DNA of 64,000 nucleotides from PALSA-1006 sp964571195 (GTDB taxonomy: Bacteria; Pseudomonadota; Gammaproteobacteria; Burkholderiales; Gallionellaceae): positions 1 through 64,000 of the forward strand of contig CAZNAD010000004.1 in assembly GCA_964571195.1 (NCBI GenBank), in the 5' to 3' direction. Below are positions 1 to 9,667 of the stretch, in pieces. The translations under genes and the position numbers were made by a program. Within the stretch, counting starts at the first letter, position 1, and every line of letters begins with the position of its first letter. The notes beneath the pieces are model-generated. The model had not been told where the DNA came from, did no database searches, and was given only the letters and a program-made list of their open reading frames with translations.

Positions 1-26
1 GCCTTCGACCACTCGGCCACCTCTCC
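1..26 (-). tRNA. tRNA-Ser, 5' part only (cut by window start)
   Basis: The reverse complement of bases 26 to 1 reads as the acceptor 5' strand, D-arm and start of the anticodon stem of a serine tRNA, including the GTGGCCGAGTGGTCGAAGGC segment typical of bacterial tRNA-Ser. The anticodon and the long variable arm lie outside the window, so the isoacceptor cannot be told. It lies downstream of lysC on the same strand. Confidence 0.8.
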
Positions 27-71
27 GAAGGCCGCGAATGATACTGACTAGAGGCGGAACGGTCAAACGAT

Positions 72-1304
72 TTATGCGTCTTCCTGATCCAGATCGAACG
101 CCTTGTGCAAAACACGCACGGCCAGCTCCAGATATTTCTCGTCGATGACTACCGAAATCTTGATCTCGGAGGTGGATATCATCTGGATGTTGATACCTTC
201 TTCGGCCAAGGTGCGGAACATCTTGCTGGCGATGCCCACGTGTGAACGCATGCCGACGCCGACCACGGAGACCTTGGCGGTCTTGCTGTCGCCGATGACG
301 TCGCGCGCCCCGATGTGCGGCTGTACCTTGTTCTTCAGGATGTCCATCGTCTTGTTGAACTCGTTGCGATGCACGGTGAAGGAGAAATCGGTGGAACCGT
401 CTACGCCGACGTTCTGGATGATCATGTCCACGTCGATGTTGGATTCGCTCACCGGCCCCAATATCTGGTAGGCGATGCCGGGTTTGTCGGGCACGCCGCG
501 TACGGTGATCTTTGCTTCATCGCGGTTGAAGGCGATGCCTGAAATGATGGCCTGTTCCATTTTATCGTTTTCCTCAAAAGTGATCAGCGTGCCTTCGCCT
601 TCTTCGGCAAAGCTGGAAAGTACACGCAGTTTGACTTTGTATTTCCCGGCGAATTCGACCGAGCGGATCTGCAACACCTTGGAGCCCAGGCTCGCCATCT
701 CCAGCATCTCTTCGAAGGTGATGCTCTTCAGGCGGCGCGCTTCCGGCACCATGCGCGGGTCGGTGGTGTAGACACCGTCCACATCGGTGTAGATCTGGCA
801 CTCGTCGGCACGCAACGCGGCGGCGATGGCGACGCCCGTGGTGTCCGAACCGCCGCGCCCCAGCGTGGTGATGTTGCCGTCTTCGTCCATGCCCTGGAAA
901 CCCGCCACCACGACCACGTTGCCGTTGGCCAGATCGGTGCGGATGTTCTGCTCGTCGATGCTGACGATGCGCGCTTTGGTGAAGGCGTTGTCGGTGAGGA
1001 TCTTGACCTGTGCACCGGTGTAGCTTTTGGCTTCCATACCGGCATCTTTGAGCGCCATCGCCAGCAGGCCGATGGTCACCTGTTCGCCGGTGGAGATCAC
1101 CACGTCGAGTTCGCGCGGATCGGGGTGTTTTTGAATCTCTTTGGCCAGCGCGATCAGGCGATTGGTTTCGCCGCTCATGGCGGAGACCACCACCACGACC
1201 TGATGCCCCTGCGCTTTGTATTTTGCCACACGTTGCGCGACGTTCTTAATGCGCTCTGGACTGCCGACAGAAGTGCCGCCGTATTTCTGGACTATCAATG
1301 CCAC
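72..1304 (-). CDS. lysC: Aspartokinase (aspartate kinase)
   Basis: Phosphorylates L-aspartate, the first step towards lysine, threonine and methionine and, via diaminopimelate, peptidoglycan. The 410-residue length matches the monofunctional feedback-regulated class. The N-terminus carries the KYGGTS substrate-binding motif (residues 7-12), followed by the amino-acid kinase fold with GRGGSDTT and the TDVDGVYTTDPR segment. Two ACT regulatory domains fill roughly residues 265-405. As is usual in this class, an internal start for a separate small subunit is possible but not demonstrable here. The gene is divergent from the coiled-coil/AsmA gene, with about 190 bp between the two starts, and reads towards the tRNA-Ser. 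Confidence 0.96.
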   Translation of the reverse strand: MALIVQKYGGTSVGSPERIKNVAQRVAKYKAQGHQVVVVVSAMSGETNRLIALAKEIQKHPDPRELDVVISTGEQVTIGLLAMALKDAGMEAKSYTGAQVKILTDNAFTKARIVSIDEQNIRTDLANGNVVVVAGFQGMDEDGNITTLGRGGSDTTGVAIAAALRADECQIYTDVDGVYTTDPRMVPEARRLKSITFEEMLEMASLGSKVLQIRSVEFAGKYKVKLRVLSSFAEEGEGTLITFEENDKMEQAIISGIAFNRDEAKITVRGVPDKPGIAYQILGPVSESNIDVDMIIQNVGVDGSTDFSFTVHRNEFNKTMDILKNKVQPHIGARDVIGDSKTAKVSVVGVGMRSHVGIASKMFRTLAEEGINIQMISTSEIKISVVIDEKYLELAVRVLHKAFDLDQEDA

Positions 1305-1494
1305 AATTAATGCCTGCGTTGTTTTGGGAAATGGCGCGCATTTTAACTTAACTGGGGATAAAAAACATGTTGGCCGTTCCGGCTGTGGAAAAACGGCTTG
1401 GGCGGGAGCGGCTGGCTATGGCTGGTGCTCAGTTTGTGCCGGATTTTGGCGTATCATTGCGCCATCTGAAAAAGCCAGCCCGAAGTTGAACATC

Positions 1495-4134
1495 ATGGAT
1501 AAAAAAACGATCTTTATCAAAACCCCAGAGGGTGCTGCCGAGGTCGGTGGCAAGGGCAATAAGTTGTCGGGGGACCTCAAACGTGCGCTGTTCCTGATCG
1601 ATGATAAATCGACACTGGAGGAGATATCGAAACGAGCGGCTCCCAGTCTGCGTGCGGTTCTGCCGGAAGTGCTCGCACAACTGTCAGCGGAAGGTTATGT
1701 GCGCGACAGTGCCGCGCCGCAGATCGTCAAACCCAAGGCCGTGAACGTACCGGTCAATGGAGAACTCGATTTCACCGGGATGTCGAGCAGCACGCCGGTG
1801 AGCAAAGACCCGGTAGCAGGCGCTGCCGATACCCGTGCTGCCTTGGAGGCTGCCGTCGAAGCTGCCAAGGCCAAGGCGCGTGCGGAAGCTGAGGCCAAAG
1901 CAGAAGCCAATGCCAAGCTGGCCGCCGAGGCGGCAGCCAAGGACAAAGCGGAGGCGGAGACACGGGCCAGGCAGGATGCCGCAGCGCGGGCACAAACCGA
2001 GGAGCGCCTCAAACAGGAGGCTGCCGCGCGGGTGCGAGCCGAACAAGTCGCATTGCAAACCAAGTTGCAGCTCGAAGCCGCTGCACAGGCCACGGCTGCT
2101 GCCGAAGCGGAAGCGGCCCGCTCCAAAGCCGAACAAGTGAGGATGGCCGAGGAAGCTGCCCGAGCCAGGGCGGAAGCAGAAGCCAAAGCGCGGGCAGAAG
2201 AACTCGCCCGCCAAGAGGCTGCCGCTTTGCGTTTACAGGCAGAGCAGGCCGCCGCACAAGCTAAAGCGGAAGCTGAGGCATTGGCGCGTCAGCAGATAGA
2301 AGCCGCACGCGCTCAAGCCGAAGCTGCCGCCAAGGCGAAAGCAGAGGCAGAAGCAGCCCGTCGGCAGGCGGAACAAGAAGCTGTTCGGATCAAAGCCGAA
2401 TTGGAAGCGGCCAGAGCCAAAGCGGAAATGGAAGCCAAGGCTCAGGCCGAGGAACGTGTGCGACAGGAAGCGGCAGCCGCGCGCCTGAAAGCGGAACACG
2501 AGGCCGCGCGGATAAAGGCGGAACAGGATGCTGCACAAGCCCGCGCCGAGGCGGCGGCGCGTAGTCTGGCGGAGGAACGAGCCAGAGAACAGGCCGAGGA
2601 GGCGCGATTACAAGCAGAAGCGGAACATCTGCGCGTGCAAGCCGAACTGGAGGCGATGAAAGCCGCATCACTGGAACAGGAGAACCTCGCACGGGAGCGT
2701 GCCGCAGCGGGGGCATCAGCCGAGGTGCAGCTTACACAGCACGATGCCGAGAAAGCCGCCGCAGCGCGGCAAGCGGATCAGGCCGCACAGCAACGTCTGG
2801 CGGATGAGCAGGCCAAGGCATGGGCGGCGGCAGAACAACGAGCAAAAGAGCAGGCGAAAGCGGAAGCCGAGCGACCACAGCAGGAGGCTCCTGCCGCAGC
2901 GCCTGCCAAGGTGGTTCCGCCAAAACAGAGCAAGCGGCGCGGTCCTTTGCCCTGGGGCAAGATCGTGGTGGGTTTGTCAGTGTCGGCAGTCATCGCCATC
3001 GTGTCGCTACCGTACGTGATGCCGCTGGATCGTTACGTCGCGCCGCTGGAGCAGGCGTTGACCGAACAGTTCAAACAGCCGGTACGGGTAGGGGCGTTGC
3101 GGGCGGCATCGCTGCCTTGGCCCACACTGCGATTGGAAAAAGTGACATTGGGTAAAGCGCAGGAGCTGACAGTGGACAACGTCGAACTGACGTTCGATCT
3201 GCTGTCGTTGTTCTCCGAGGTCAAGACGATACGTGCAGCGGAGCTGCGCGGAGTTACGGTGCAGGCTACGGCCTTGGCCAAGCAATGGAGTTGGTTGCAG
3301 GTGATCGGCGCCGATACTGCTCATCCGGTGCGGCATGTGACGGTATCGCAGCTGCGGATCGATGGGGCGGAAATTCCGTTGCCGGTACTTGGCGGCGAAA
3401 TAGCGCTTGATGGACAAGGGCACATTGAACGGATACGACTCAGCAGTGCCGATGCGAAACTCGATGCCGAGTTACAGGGCGGGCAGGGGCCCTGGCAACT
3501 GGTATTGAATGCCAAAGAGAACGCGCTGCCAGTGTTTTCGGATGTGTCGCTGGAGGACTTCACTGCCCAAGGTGAGGTCACGGCGGCGGGGATCGATCTG
3601 GCGCTGTTCAAAGCACAGGCATACGGCGGTTTTCTTGAAGGGAAAGCGAAATTGGGCTGGCAGCAGGGCTGGCAACTGCAAGGCAATTTCGAGGCCAGAG
3701 GCGTAGAGTTGGGCAAGCTGTTCCCGGCACTCGGTGTGACGGGAGAGCTGGCGGGCAAAGCGCGTCTCGCGGCAGCCGCGAACAAGTTGGCTCGGCTCGC
3801 GGCTAGCCGACAATTGAACGGCTCATTCGTACTCAAGAAAGGCGTGATCAGCGGTATCGATATGGTCGAGACCGCCCGTCAGGGGACTCATCCGGCTGCG
3901 GGCGGGCGCACCCATCTTGACGAGTTGGCGGGAGAGTTACAGATGAATGGCAACGTGCGTCATTTCGGCCCGCTGCAATTTTCCTCCGGGATACTCAACG
4001 GCACGGGTGCGTTCGATGTCGTTAATGGCGGGCAGTTGGCGGGACGTTTCTCGGTTGACCTGAAGGCGGGGGCGGGGGGCGCTGTACCTTTGCTGCTGTC
4101 AGGCACGTTGAGCAAACCGGTATTGCGGCGTTAG
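1495..4134 (+). CDS. Alanine-rich coiled-coil protein with AsmA-like C-terminal domain
   Basis: About 879 residues from the ATG at 1495; an upstream in-frame extension exists but lies in the lysC promoter region, and conserved-looking sequence starts here. The order is: a small globular N-terminus (residues 1-70) resembling a winged-helix-like domain; a very long Ala/Glu/Lys/Arg/Gln-rich coiled coil (about residues 112-465); a single transmembrane helix (about 488-510, preceded by basic KQSKRRG); and a C-terminal region that looks like the AsmA/periplasmic repeat family (LPYVMPLDRYVAPLEQ and later GxFxLKKGVISGID). The topology suggests a cytoplasmic coiled coil and a periplasmic AsmA part. 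AsmA-family proteins act in envelope lipid or outer-membrane biogenesis. The role of this fusion is unknown. Confidence 0.8.
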   Translation: MDKKTIFIKTPEGAAEVGGKGNKLSGDLKRALFLIDDKSTLEEISKRAAPSLRAVLPEVLAQLSAEGYVRDSAAPQIVKPKAVNVPVNGELDFTGMSSSTPVSKDPVAGAADTRAALEAAVEAAKAKARAEAEAKAEANAKLAAEAAAKDKAEAETRARQDAAARAQTEERLKQEAAARVRAEQVALQTKLQLEAAAQATAAAEAEAARSKAEQVRMAEEAARARAEAEAKARAEELARQEAAALRLQAEQAAAQAKAEAEALARQQIEAARAQAEAAAKAKAEAEAARRQAEQEAVRIKAELEAARAKAEMEAKAQAEERVRQEAAAARLKAEHEAARIKAEQDAAQARAEAAARSLAEERAREQAEEARLQAEAEHLRVQAELEAMKAASLEQENLARERAAAGASAEVQLTQHDAEKAAAARQADQAAQQRLADEQAKAWAAAEQRAKEQAKAEAERPQQEAPAAAPAKVVPPKQSKRRGPLPWGKIVVGLSVSAVIAIVSLPYVMPLDRYVAPLEQALTEQFKQPVRVGALRAASLPWPTLRLEKVTLGKAQELTVDNVELTFDLLSLFSEVKTIRAAELRGVTVQATALAKQWSWLQVIGADTAHPVRHVTVSQLRIDGAEIPLPVLGGEIALDGQGHIERIRLSSADAKLDAELQGGQGPWQLVLNAKENALPVFSDVSLEDFTAQGEVTAAGIDLALFKAQAYGGFLEGKAKLGWQQGWQLQGNFEARGVELGKLFPALGVTGELAGKARLAAAANKLARLAASRQLNGSFVLKKGVISGIDMVETARQGTHPAAGGRTHLDELAGELQMNGNVRHFGPLQFSSGILNGTGAFDVVNGGQLAGRFSVDLKAGAGGAVPLLLSGTLSKPVLRR

Positions 4135-4136
4135 GC

Positions 4137-5111
4137 TCAATGCTTCCAGAGATGGCCGAGCCAAGACCAGAACGAGGCTAACAGTCCTAGGCGCTGATCC
4201 GAAGGTGCGGCAGGCGCTTCCAGAGCTGTTGTCTGGGGAGGAGATGTCGGGGTATCGCTCTGCTTCCTGTTGCCCGCCGAGATGCCCAGCATCTCGGCAA
4301 CGGCGGCGATACGTTCGGCGTTGCGCTCGGTGAAAGTCTGGCAGTCTTCCACGCTCAGTCCCAGCCGTTGTGCCGCCGAGACCTGTATCCAGAGAATCTC
4401 ATCTTCCTCATCGCGTTGCAGCAGACTGGATAGCGTGATGACATCGGTATAGTCGGCTCTGGGCATATTGCCGGAATCGCGTTGCAGCTTTTCATAATCC
4501 CCGACTAACGCCACCAGCTCGTTCGGGAAATTCCATTTTTGCAACAACTTGGTGCTGATGATGGCGCTACAGCGTTGCAGCAATTTCTGCAAGGCATCTT
4601 CCGTAAACTGCAACTGGTGTTTCTCGATGTGCAGGCACAGTGGCAACACACCGATGCGATGTACTAGCCCGCCCAGCATGGCTTGGTCCGGCGAAAGATG
4701 GGGCTGGCGCGCAGCTAGAACGTAACTCACTGCTGCCACCGCGCGGCTATGTTCCCAGACAGTCTTCATTTGCCGGTTGATAAGCGGGTTTTTTGCGGAA
4801 AACAATTTGTTCATGGTGATCGCCATCACCAGATTGCGCACTTGGCGGTAACCCAGGCGGCTGATGGCACCGCGTACATTATCGACCTGGCGTTTATCGG
4901 CAAAAGCCGCCCCGTTCGCGCTTTTGATGAGCTGGGCGGAAATGAACGGGTCGCTGGTGAGAGTCAGCACGATCTGGTCGGCTGAGGCATTCGGATTGTC
5001 GATCAGCTCTTGCAATTTAACCGCGACATCGGGCAGGGTCGGTAATACGAGGCTATCGTTCTCGATAGCCGCAAGAATCTGCTCAAGCAGGGAGTGATAC
5101 CCTTCGGTCAT
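4137..5111 (-). CDS. HDOD domain protein
   Basis: A 324-residue protein whose residues ~20-215 match the HDOD family, an HD-like fold without the catalytic metal site found in bacterial signalling proteins. Recognisable pieces are LPTLPDVAVKLQELIDNP near the start, the SAQLIKSANGAAF segment and AISRLGYRQVRNLVMA. The C-terminal ~60 residues are low-complexity and Pro/Thr/Ser-rich. No GGDEF, EAL or receiver domain is attached. It starts 51 bp downstream of the aminotransferase on the same strand, so the two may be cotranscribed. It ends 2 bp from the convergent coiled-coil/AsmA gene. The specific signal or target is unknown. Confidence 0.88.
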   Translation of the reverse strand: MTEGYHSLLEQILAAIENDSLVLPTLPDVAVKLQELIDNPNASADQIVLTLTSDPFISAQLIKSANGAAFADKRQVDNVRGAISRLGYRQVRNLVMAITMNKLFSAKNPLINRQMKTVWEHSRAVAAVSYVLAARQPHLSPDQAMLGGLVHRIGVLPLCLHIEKHQLQFTEDALQKLLQRCSAIISTKLLQKWNFPNELVALVGDYEKLQRDSGNMPRADYTDVITLSSLLQRDEEDEILWIQVSAAQRLGLSVEDCQTFTERNAERIAAVAEMLGISAGNRKQSDTPTSPPQTTALEAPAAPSDQRLGLLASFWSWLGHLWKH

Positions 5112-5162
5112 GTGTGCAACTCAGGTGTTATGTGGCTGGGATGTAATCGGGCGGTCACGGTC

Positions 5163-6356
5163 TCAAGACAGGGCTTTGCTGATCCGTGCGAGCGCGTTGA
5201 CGAGATTGTCCATCGAGGTGGCGAAGGAGATGCGGAAATAACCTTCGCTACCGAAAGCCGAGCCGGGCACCACCGCCACACCGGCTTCCGCCAGCAGGTA
5301 TTCTGACAAAGCGATGTCGGTAGTGTCCTTGATCTTGCCTTGCTGGTGCAGTCGAGCGATGGCTTCGCGTGCATCGGGGAAGGCGTAGAACGCACCGCCC
5401 GCCTTGATGCACTTGATCCCCGGAATTTTGTTGAACGCATCCACCACGAACTCATGGCGCTCGCGGAACGCTTTGATCATCGGTGCCAGACAGTTCTGGT
5501 CGCCGTTGAGTGCCGCTTCGGCAGCTACCTGCGAGATGGAAGTCGGATTGGAGGTGCTTTGCGACTGCACGTTCTCCATCGCGGTGATGATGTTCTCCGG
5601 CCCCGCCGCGTAACCGATGCGCCAGCCGGTCATGGCATAGGCCTTGGATACACCGTTCAGCACCATGGTGCGCGGATACAGATCGGGGCAGGCGTTCAGG
5701 ATGTTGTAGAACTTGTCTGCGCCGAGCTGGATGTGCTCGTACATGTCATCTGTGGCAATGAGGATGTTCGGATGTTTGCGCAGCACCTCGCCCAGCGCCT
5801 TCAGGTCTTCCAGCGAGTACATCGCGCCGGAAGGGTTGCTCGGGCTGTTGATGACGATCATGCGTGTCTTGGGCGTGATGGCCGCTGTCAATTGTGCAGG
5901 AGTCAGTTTGAAACCCTGCGCGATGTCGGCTTGCACGATCACCGGTTTGCCTTCCGCGATGATCACGATGTCGGGATACGACACCCAGTACGGCGCGGTG
6001 ATGATGACTTCGTCACCGGGATTGATGGTCGCCAGCACCAGATTGAAAAAACTCTGCTTGCCGCCGCAGGAGACGAGGATCTGTTTTGCGGTGTAGTCCA
6101 GCCCGTTGTCGCGCTTCAGCTTGGCGATGATGGCCTGTTTCAGCGAGGGCGTGCCGCCCACTGCGGTGTACTTGGTGAAACCTTTGTTGATCGCCGCGAT
6201 GGCGGCATCCTTGATGTGTTGCGGCGTGTCGAAGTCCGGCTCACCCGTGCCCAGTCCGATGATGTCCTTGCCTTCGGCTTTTAACTTCGCCGCGCGTGCC
6301 GCGACAGCGAGAGTGGGAGAGGGCTTGATGGCTTGTACGCGCGTGGAGAGGGTCAA
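5163..6356 (-). CDS. PLP-dependent aspartate-type aminotransferase (class I/II)
   Basis: A 397-residue fold-type I aminotransferase, the usual length of the family. Visible landmarks are GTGEPDFDTP near the N-terminus, the INSPSNPSGA segment, and VSKAYAMTGWRIGY, in which Lys238 is the expected Schiff-base lysine. A C-terminal arginine in GYFRISFA should bind the substrate carboxylate. The sequence fits the I-gamma aspartate/prephenate aminotransferase group (AspC/AatA-like), which transfers amino groups between aspartate or glutamate and 2-oxo acids. Exact substrate preference cannot be read from sequence. It probably leads a short operon with the HDOD gene. Confidence 0.92.
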   Translation of the reverse strand: MTLSTRVQAIKPSPTLAVAARAAKLKAEGKDIIGLGTGEPDFDTPQHIKDAAIAAINKGFTKYTAVGGTPSLKQAIIAKLKRDNGLDYTAKQILVSCGGKQSFFNLVLATINPGDEVIITAPYWVSYPDIVIIAEGKPVIVQADIAQGFKLTPAQLTAAITPKTRMIVINSPSNPSGAMYSLEDLKALGEVLRKHPNILIATDDMYEHIQLGADKFYNILNACPDLYPRTMVLNGVSKAYAMTGWRIGYAAGPENIITAMENVQSQSTSNPTSISQVAAEAALNGDQNCLAPMIKAFRERHEFVVDAFNKIPGIKCIKAGGAFYAFPDAREAIARLHQQGKIKDTTDIALSEYLLAEAGVAVVPGSAFGSEGYFRISFATSMDNLVNALARISKALS

Positions 6357-6484
6357 GATATTTCCTTGGGTTTTGGACAGTGATGCGGATTATACCTTTG
6401 CCGGGGCAAGTAATGAACCGGCACTGTTAATCACATGGAGCATTTAACCCAGATTATTCATTTGTAAATCAGGTCATGTTCGAA

Positions 6485-9433
6485 TCACTTTACCCTGAAC
6501 AACGCATTATCCTTACCGAAGTTGATGATGTTCGGCGACTGAGGGAAGCCCAGCTTGGTGGAAATGGCCATCGTCTCCTGCTTGGCTTGCTCACCCAGCT
6601 CCGCCACACTCACTTCATTGTCGCGGTTGCTGTCGGTGGTGTTGGCCTTCATGCTGCCGAGCAAGGCATGGGTAAACAGACCATTACCCTTGTAACCATC
6701 CAGTGCCGTTTGTGTACTGCCTGCCGAAGCATAGATATGCAGTCCCATCTTCTTCGCCATCACCGACATGCGTGCGTCGTACAAGCCGCTGATGATGTTG
6801 TCCACACCACCCGCATGGCAGGTATCGAAGATCAACAGTTGCGAAAGCGATTTGATGTTCTTGGACATGCCGACTATTTCGTTCGAGCTGATCATCTTGG
6901 TCGTGTCGATTGCCCCGTCAAAGTCTGAGGTCACGATGTAGTACTGGTTGTCTTGCAAATAACCGTGTGAAGCCACGAACAGAACAAAACTGTCCCACGG
7001 CTTAACCTTGGCGGAAATGGAGGCAATGGCTTGCTGGATGCCCGCCTTGGTGGCCTTGGCATTGCTCAACCCTTCGATGTGGATGTTCTTGGCATCAAAC
7101 AAGCCCTTCGCCTTATCCTGAATCATGCCTCTAAAGTCGGCGGCATCCTTTACTGCATATTTGAGGTTGTTTTCCGAGGCGGTGTATTGGTCGATGCCAA
7201 TACCCAGCACATACAGATGGGGTGCTTCTGCTTTGCGGTCTGCGGTGAAATGAGTTGTCTCCAACGCGCTTTGGATGGTGTTGTTGGCATTGAAGGCGGC
7301 CACGCTGATTTCATTGTCACCGGGGATGGTTTCAATCTCTTGGCATTCGGTATATTCGTTGCCTTTGCTGTTGGAGACCATCGGCGGTTCTGAATTCTGA
7401 GCCGTCTTGGTCAGCTTCAAAGCACGTGTCACAGTGGCGCTATCGTTTGAAGCGAGCTTGATGCCGGTGTTTACCTTGGCAACGCTCTCACGATAGAAGC
7501 CATCCGACTTGATGAGTTTGCCGTTCTGGAACAGGCGCACTTCGCCAATGCCACCGCCTGTCGCTACGGCTTTGTAGCAGACCTTTTCCTTGTTTAGCTT
7601 GGTCTTTGACGGCACTTTGGTGAAGCTCAAGATGGGGGGCGGCATCTTCAAGGCTTGCGCCGCCGTAATGGTAATCATGCTGGAAATATCCTCACCTTTG
7701 AATTTGGCTTGCACAATGTCGGGACGGAAGAATACGTCGTAAAGTTGTCCGCTGGGAATGAAGCGGGCTTCTTTGTCTTTGCCTTGGTTCAAGTGCCAAC
7801 CGATGAGGTCTTCTGCACCGGGCGAGGCATCGTAATAACCTTCAGGTGTCCACATGATCCAGCGTTTGCGGTCGGCGTGGGGAAAGAAGGCGAGTTGCTC
7901 GACACCATCGGAGGTGCGATACCAGCGGATGGTGCCGTCTCCCAACGCAGCAACAACCCAGCGACCGTCTTGCGAGACATTCACAGACCAAGCCTCACCC
8001 GGAGTGGGCTGTCGCCAGCGTTGTGAACCACTGTTGTCGAACAGATACAAGCCCCAATCTGCGCCCAACACAAAGCCTTTTTCATCTGGTAGCAGGGCCA
8101 GACTGCGTGACAATCCAAATTCATCATGTTGAATAGATACGCCGTTAAGTTTGGGGGAGGAAGTGTCTTCCCAGTCAGTAATCTCAATCCTCGGTGCGAC
8201 GAGCAAGGGAGCTTGTAAGTCTCTGTTGTCGGAGGGCAAAAGCTGGCGGTTGCGGCTATCAAATACGGCAGGTGATTTTCCCCATAGTTCATAACCAAAG
8301 CGTACTTGCTCACCGTTGGGGGATAAGGTGAAGCCTTTGAGATTGTTGCGAACATCGGCAATCATCGGTGTATGGTGCAATACCAATTTGCCCTGTAGAT
8401 CCAGCACGCCCCAAGCGGGGTCGCTAGCACCAAATGCTAGCCTCCCCCCGGGCAGTGCCAGTAGAGCCATCAATGTGTTATTTGCCAAAGGCACATCTTT
8501 ATACGTGTGGCCCTGCCAGAGGCGGATGTAATCATGCCATTGTCCATCGAATGCTTTTGAAGCCGATCCTGCAACCAGTCCCTGAGCGAACCATGCGATG
8601 CAGCCTAATCTTCCTTTCATCCCCGCCGTATCTGGCGCGTATAGAAAAGACAGATCATTTGTATCTAGCACATTTACCGCAGTGGTGTCGTTAAATACCA
8701 ACGCGATGTGGGTGCCATCTGGGGAGAAGCGTGCGGAATATGGCTGTTCTCCACCCGGTGCACTACGCCGAGCTTGTAAGCTTAACTGATTGCTGTTCCA
8801 TCGATACAATCTCAAATCACCGTCATAACTGGTGGCGACTAGCTGCCTACCGTCTGAACTGAACTGTACCGAGTAGCTGCCTCCGCCGTAGTCAAGGTCT
8901 TGTGCCAACAGTTGACCATTGTTCACGGAGAACAAGCGGATACCATTATTGCCCCCCAAGCTCACAGCTAGTGTTCGGCCATCTGGCGAGAAGGCGAGAT
9001 GGTGTATCACCTCAGGCAGACCAGTGATGCGGTGCAATAGCCGACCACTGGTACGGTCAAACAGGAAGATATTGTTATTCATCTCATTGCCGTTAAATCC
9101 TAATCTAGCCCATCCTCCTAGAGCCACGACATTGCTATCCGGTGATAGCGCAACTGCATAAAGCTTACCTTCGTTGCCGCTTCCTATAGGCACGCGCAGG
9201 GTGTTGAGTAATCGTCCATTGAACAAGCTCCACACCTTGGCAGTTTTGTCGGCGGAGGCAGTAACCAAATAGCGCCCCGCCGAATCGCTATCGATACGCT
9301 TAATCATTGCTGTGTGCTCGTTGGGTTCGATGCGCAAGATAGGCTCGGCGGGCGGCTCTCCAGCAAAGGCTGGAACCGATAAAGCCAGTGTGGCAATAAG
9401 CCCATAGAAATGTGAAATGGGGTGCATGGGCAA
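6485..9433 (-). CDS. Secreted WD40-repeat protein with C-terminal caspase-like (C14) domain
   Basis: 982 residues. The N-terminus has a Sec signal peptide ending near AFAG, so the protein should be exported. Roughly residues 30-560 contain repeated WD40-like blades (SPDGRTLAVS, SADKTAKVWS, SQDGRWVVAA). The C-terminal ~240 residues form a peptidase C14/metacaspase-type p20 domain. Its catalytic pair is present: His823 in FVASHGY and Cys872 in IFDTCHAGG. Family knowledge: prokaryotic caspase-WD40 fusions are linked to regulated proteolysis, stress or programmed death, but most are cytoplasmic. The export signal here suggests a periplasmic or outer-membrane site. Two other exported proteins of unknown role lie upstream on the same strand. 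Confidence 0.88.
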   Translation of the reverse strand: MPMHPISHFYGLIATLALSVPAFAGEPPAEPILRIEPNEHTAMIKRIDSDSAGRYLVTASADKTAKVWSLFNGRLLNTLRVPIGSGNEGKLYAVALSPDSNVVALGGWARLGFNGNEMNNNIFLFDRTSGRLLHRITGLPEVIHHLAFSPDGRTLAVSLGGNNGIRLFSVNNGQLLAQDLDYGGGSYSVQFSSDGRQLVATSYDGDLRLYRWNSNQLSLQARRSAPGGEQPYSARFSPDGTHIALVFNDTTAVNVLDTNDLSFLYAPDTAGMKGRLGCIAWFAQGLVAGSASKAFDGQWHDYIRLWQGHTYKDVPLANNTLMALLALPGGRLAFGASDPAWGVLDLQGKLVLHHTPMIADVRNNLKGFTLSPNGEQVRFGYELWGKSPAVFDSRNRQLLPSDNRDLQAPLLVAPRIEITDWEDTSSPKLNGVSIQHDEFGLSRSLALLPDEKGFVLGADWGLYLFDNSGSQRWRQPTPGEAWSVNVSQDGRWVVAALGDGTIRWYRTSDGVEQLAFFPHADRKRWIMWTPEGYYDASPGAEDLIGWHLNQGKDKEARFIPSGQLYDVFFRPDIVQAKFKGEDISSMITITAAQALKMPPPILSFTKVPSKTKLNKEKVCYKAVATGGGIGEVRLFQNGKLIKSDGFYRESVAKVNTGIKLASNDSATVTRALKLTKTAQNSEPPMVSNSKGNEYTECQEIETIPGDNEISVAAFNANNTIQSALETTHFTADRKAEAPHLYVLGIGIDQYTASENNLKYAVKDAADFRGMIQDKAKGLFDAKNIHIEGLSNAKATKAGIQQAIASISAKVKPWDSFVLFVASHGYLQDNQYYIVTSDFDGAIDTTKMISSNEIVGMSKNIKSLSQLLIFDTCHAGGVDNIISGLYDARMSVMAKKMGLHIYASAGSTQTALDGYKGNGLFTHALLGSMKANTTDSNRDNEVSVAELGEQAKQETMAISTKLGFPQSPNIINFGKDNALFRVK

Positions 9434-9667
9434 CCTTCTTATGTTTCAGTTTGGCTCATATTTAAATTTCCGACTTTAAAAATTCGGATAAACCGCATCA
9501 TTAAAAATGAATTGCGATGATCGTTAATCGTTACTGCGGCCAATAACACAACAAGATGTTTTTCAAAACGGTAGCCTTCATCGATTATTGACTAGGTGCG
9601 ACTAGAGGCCGGCTGGTCTTTCAGTGTGATAATTGTGCAAAAAAACCAGCCTAACGTAGGTAGACCT

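Noticed and set aside
1216..1494. N-terminal extension of the coiled-coil/AsmA gene
   Set aside because: It overlaps lysC and its promoter region and has no protein-like character; the start at 1495 is preferred.
2009..2716. Minus-strand frames opposite the coiled coil
   Set aside because: Low-complexity, Pro/Arg/Leu-rich shadows caused by the repetitive Ala/Glu codons of the real gene.
5340..6284. 314-codon + strand frame
   Set aside because: Antisense shadow of the aminotransferase, with no family character.
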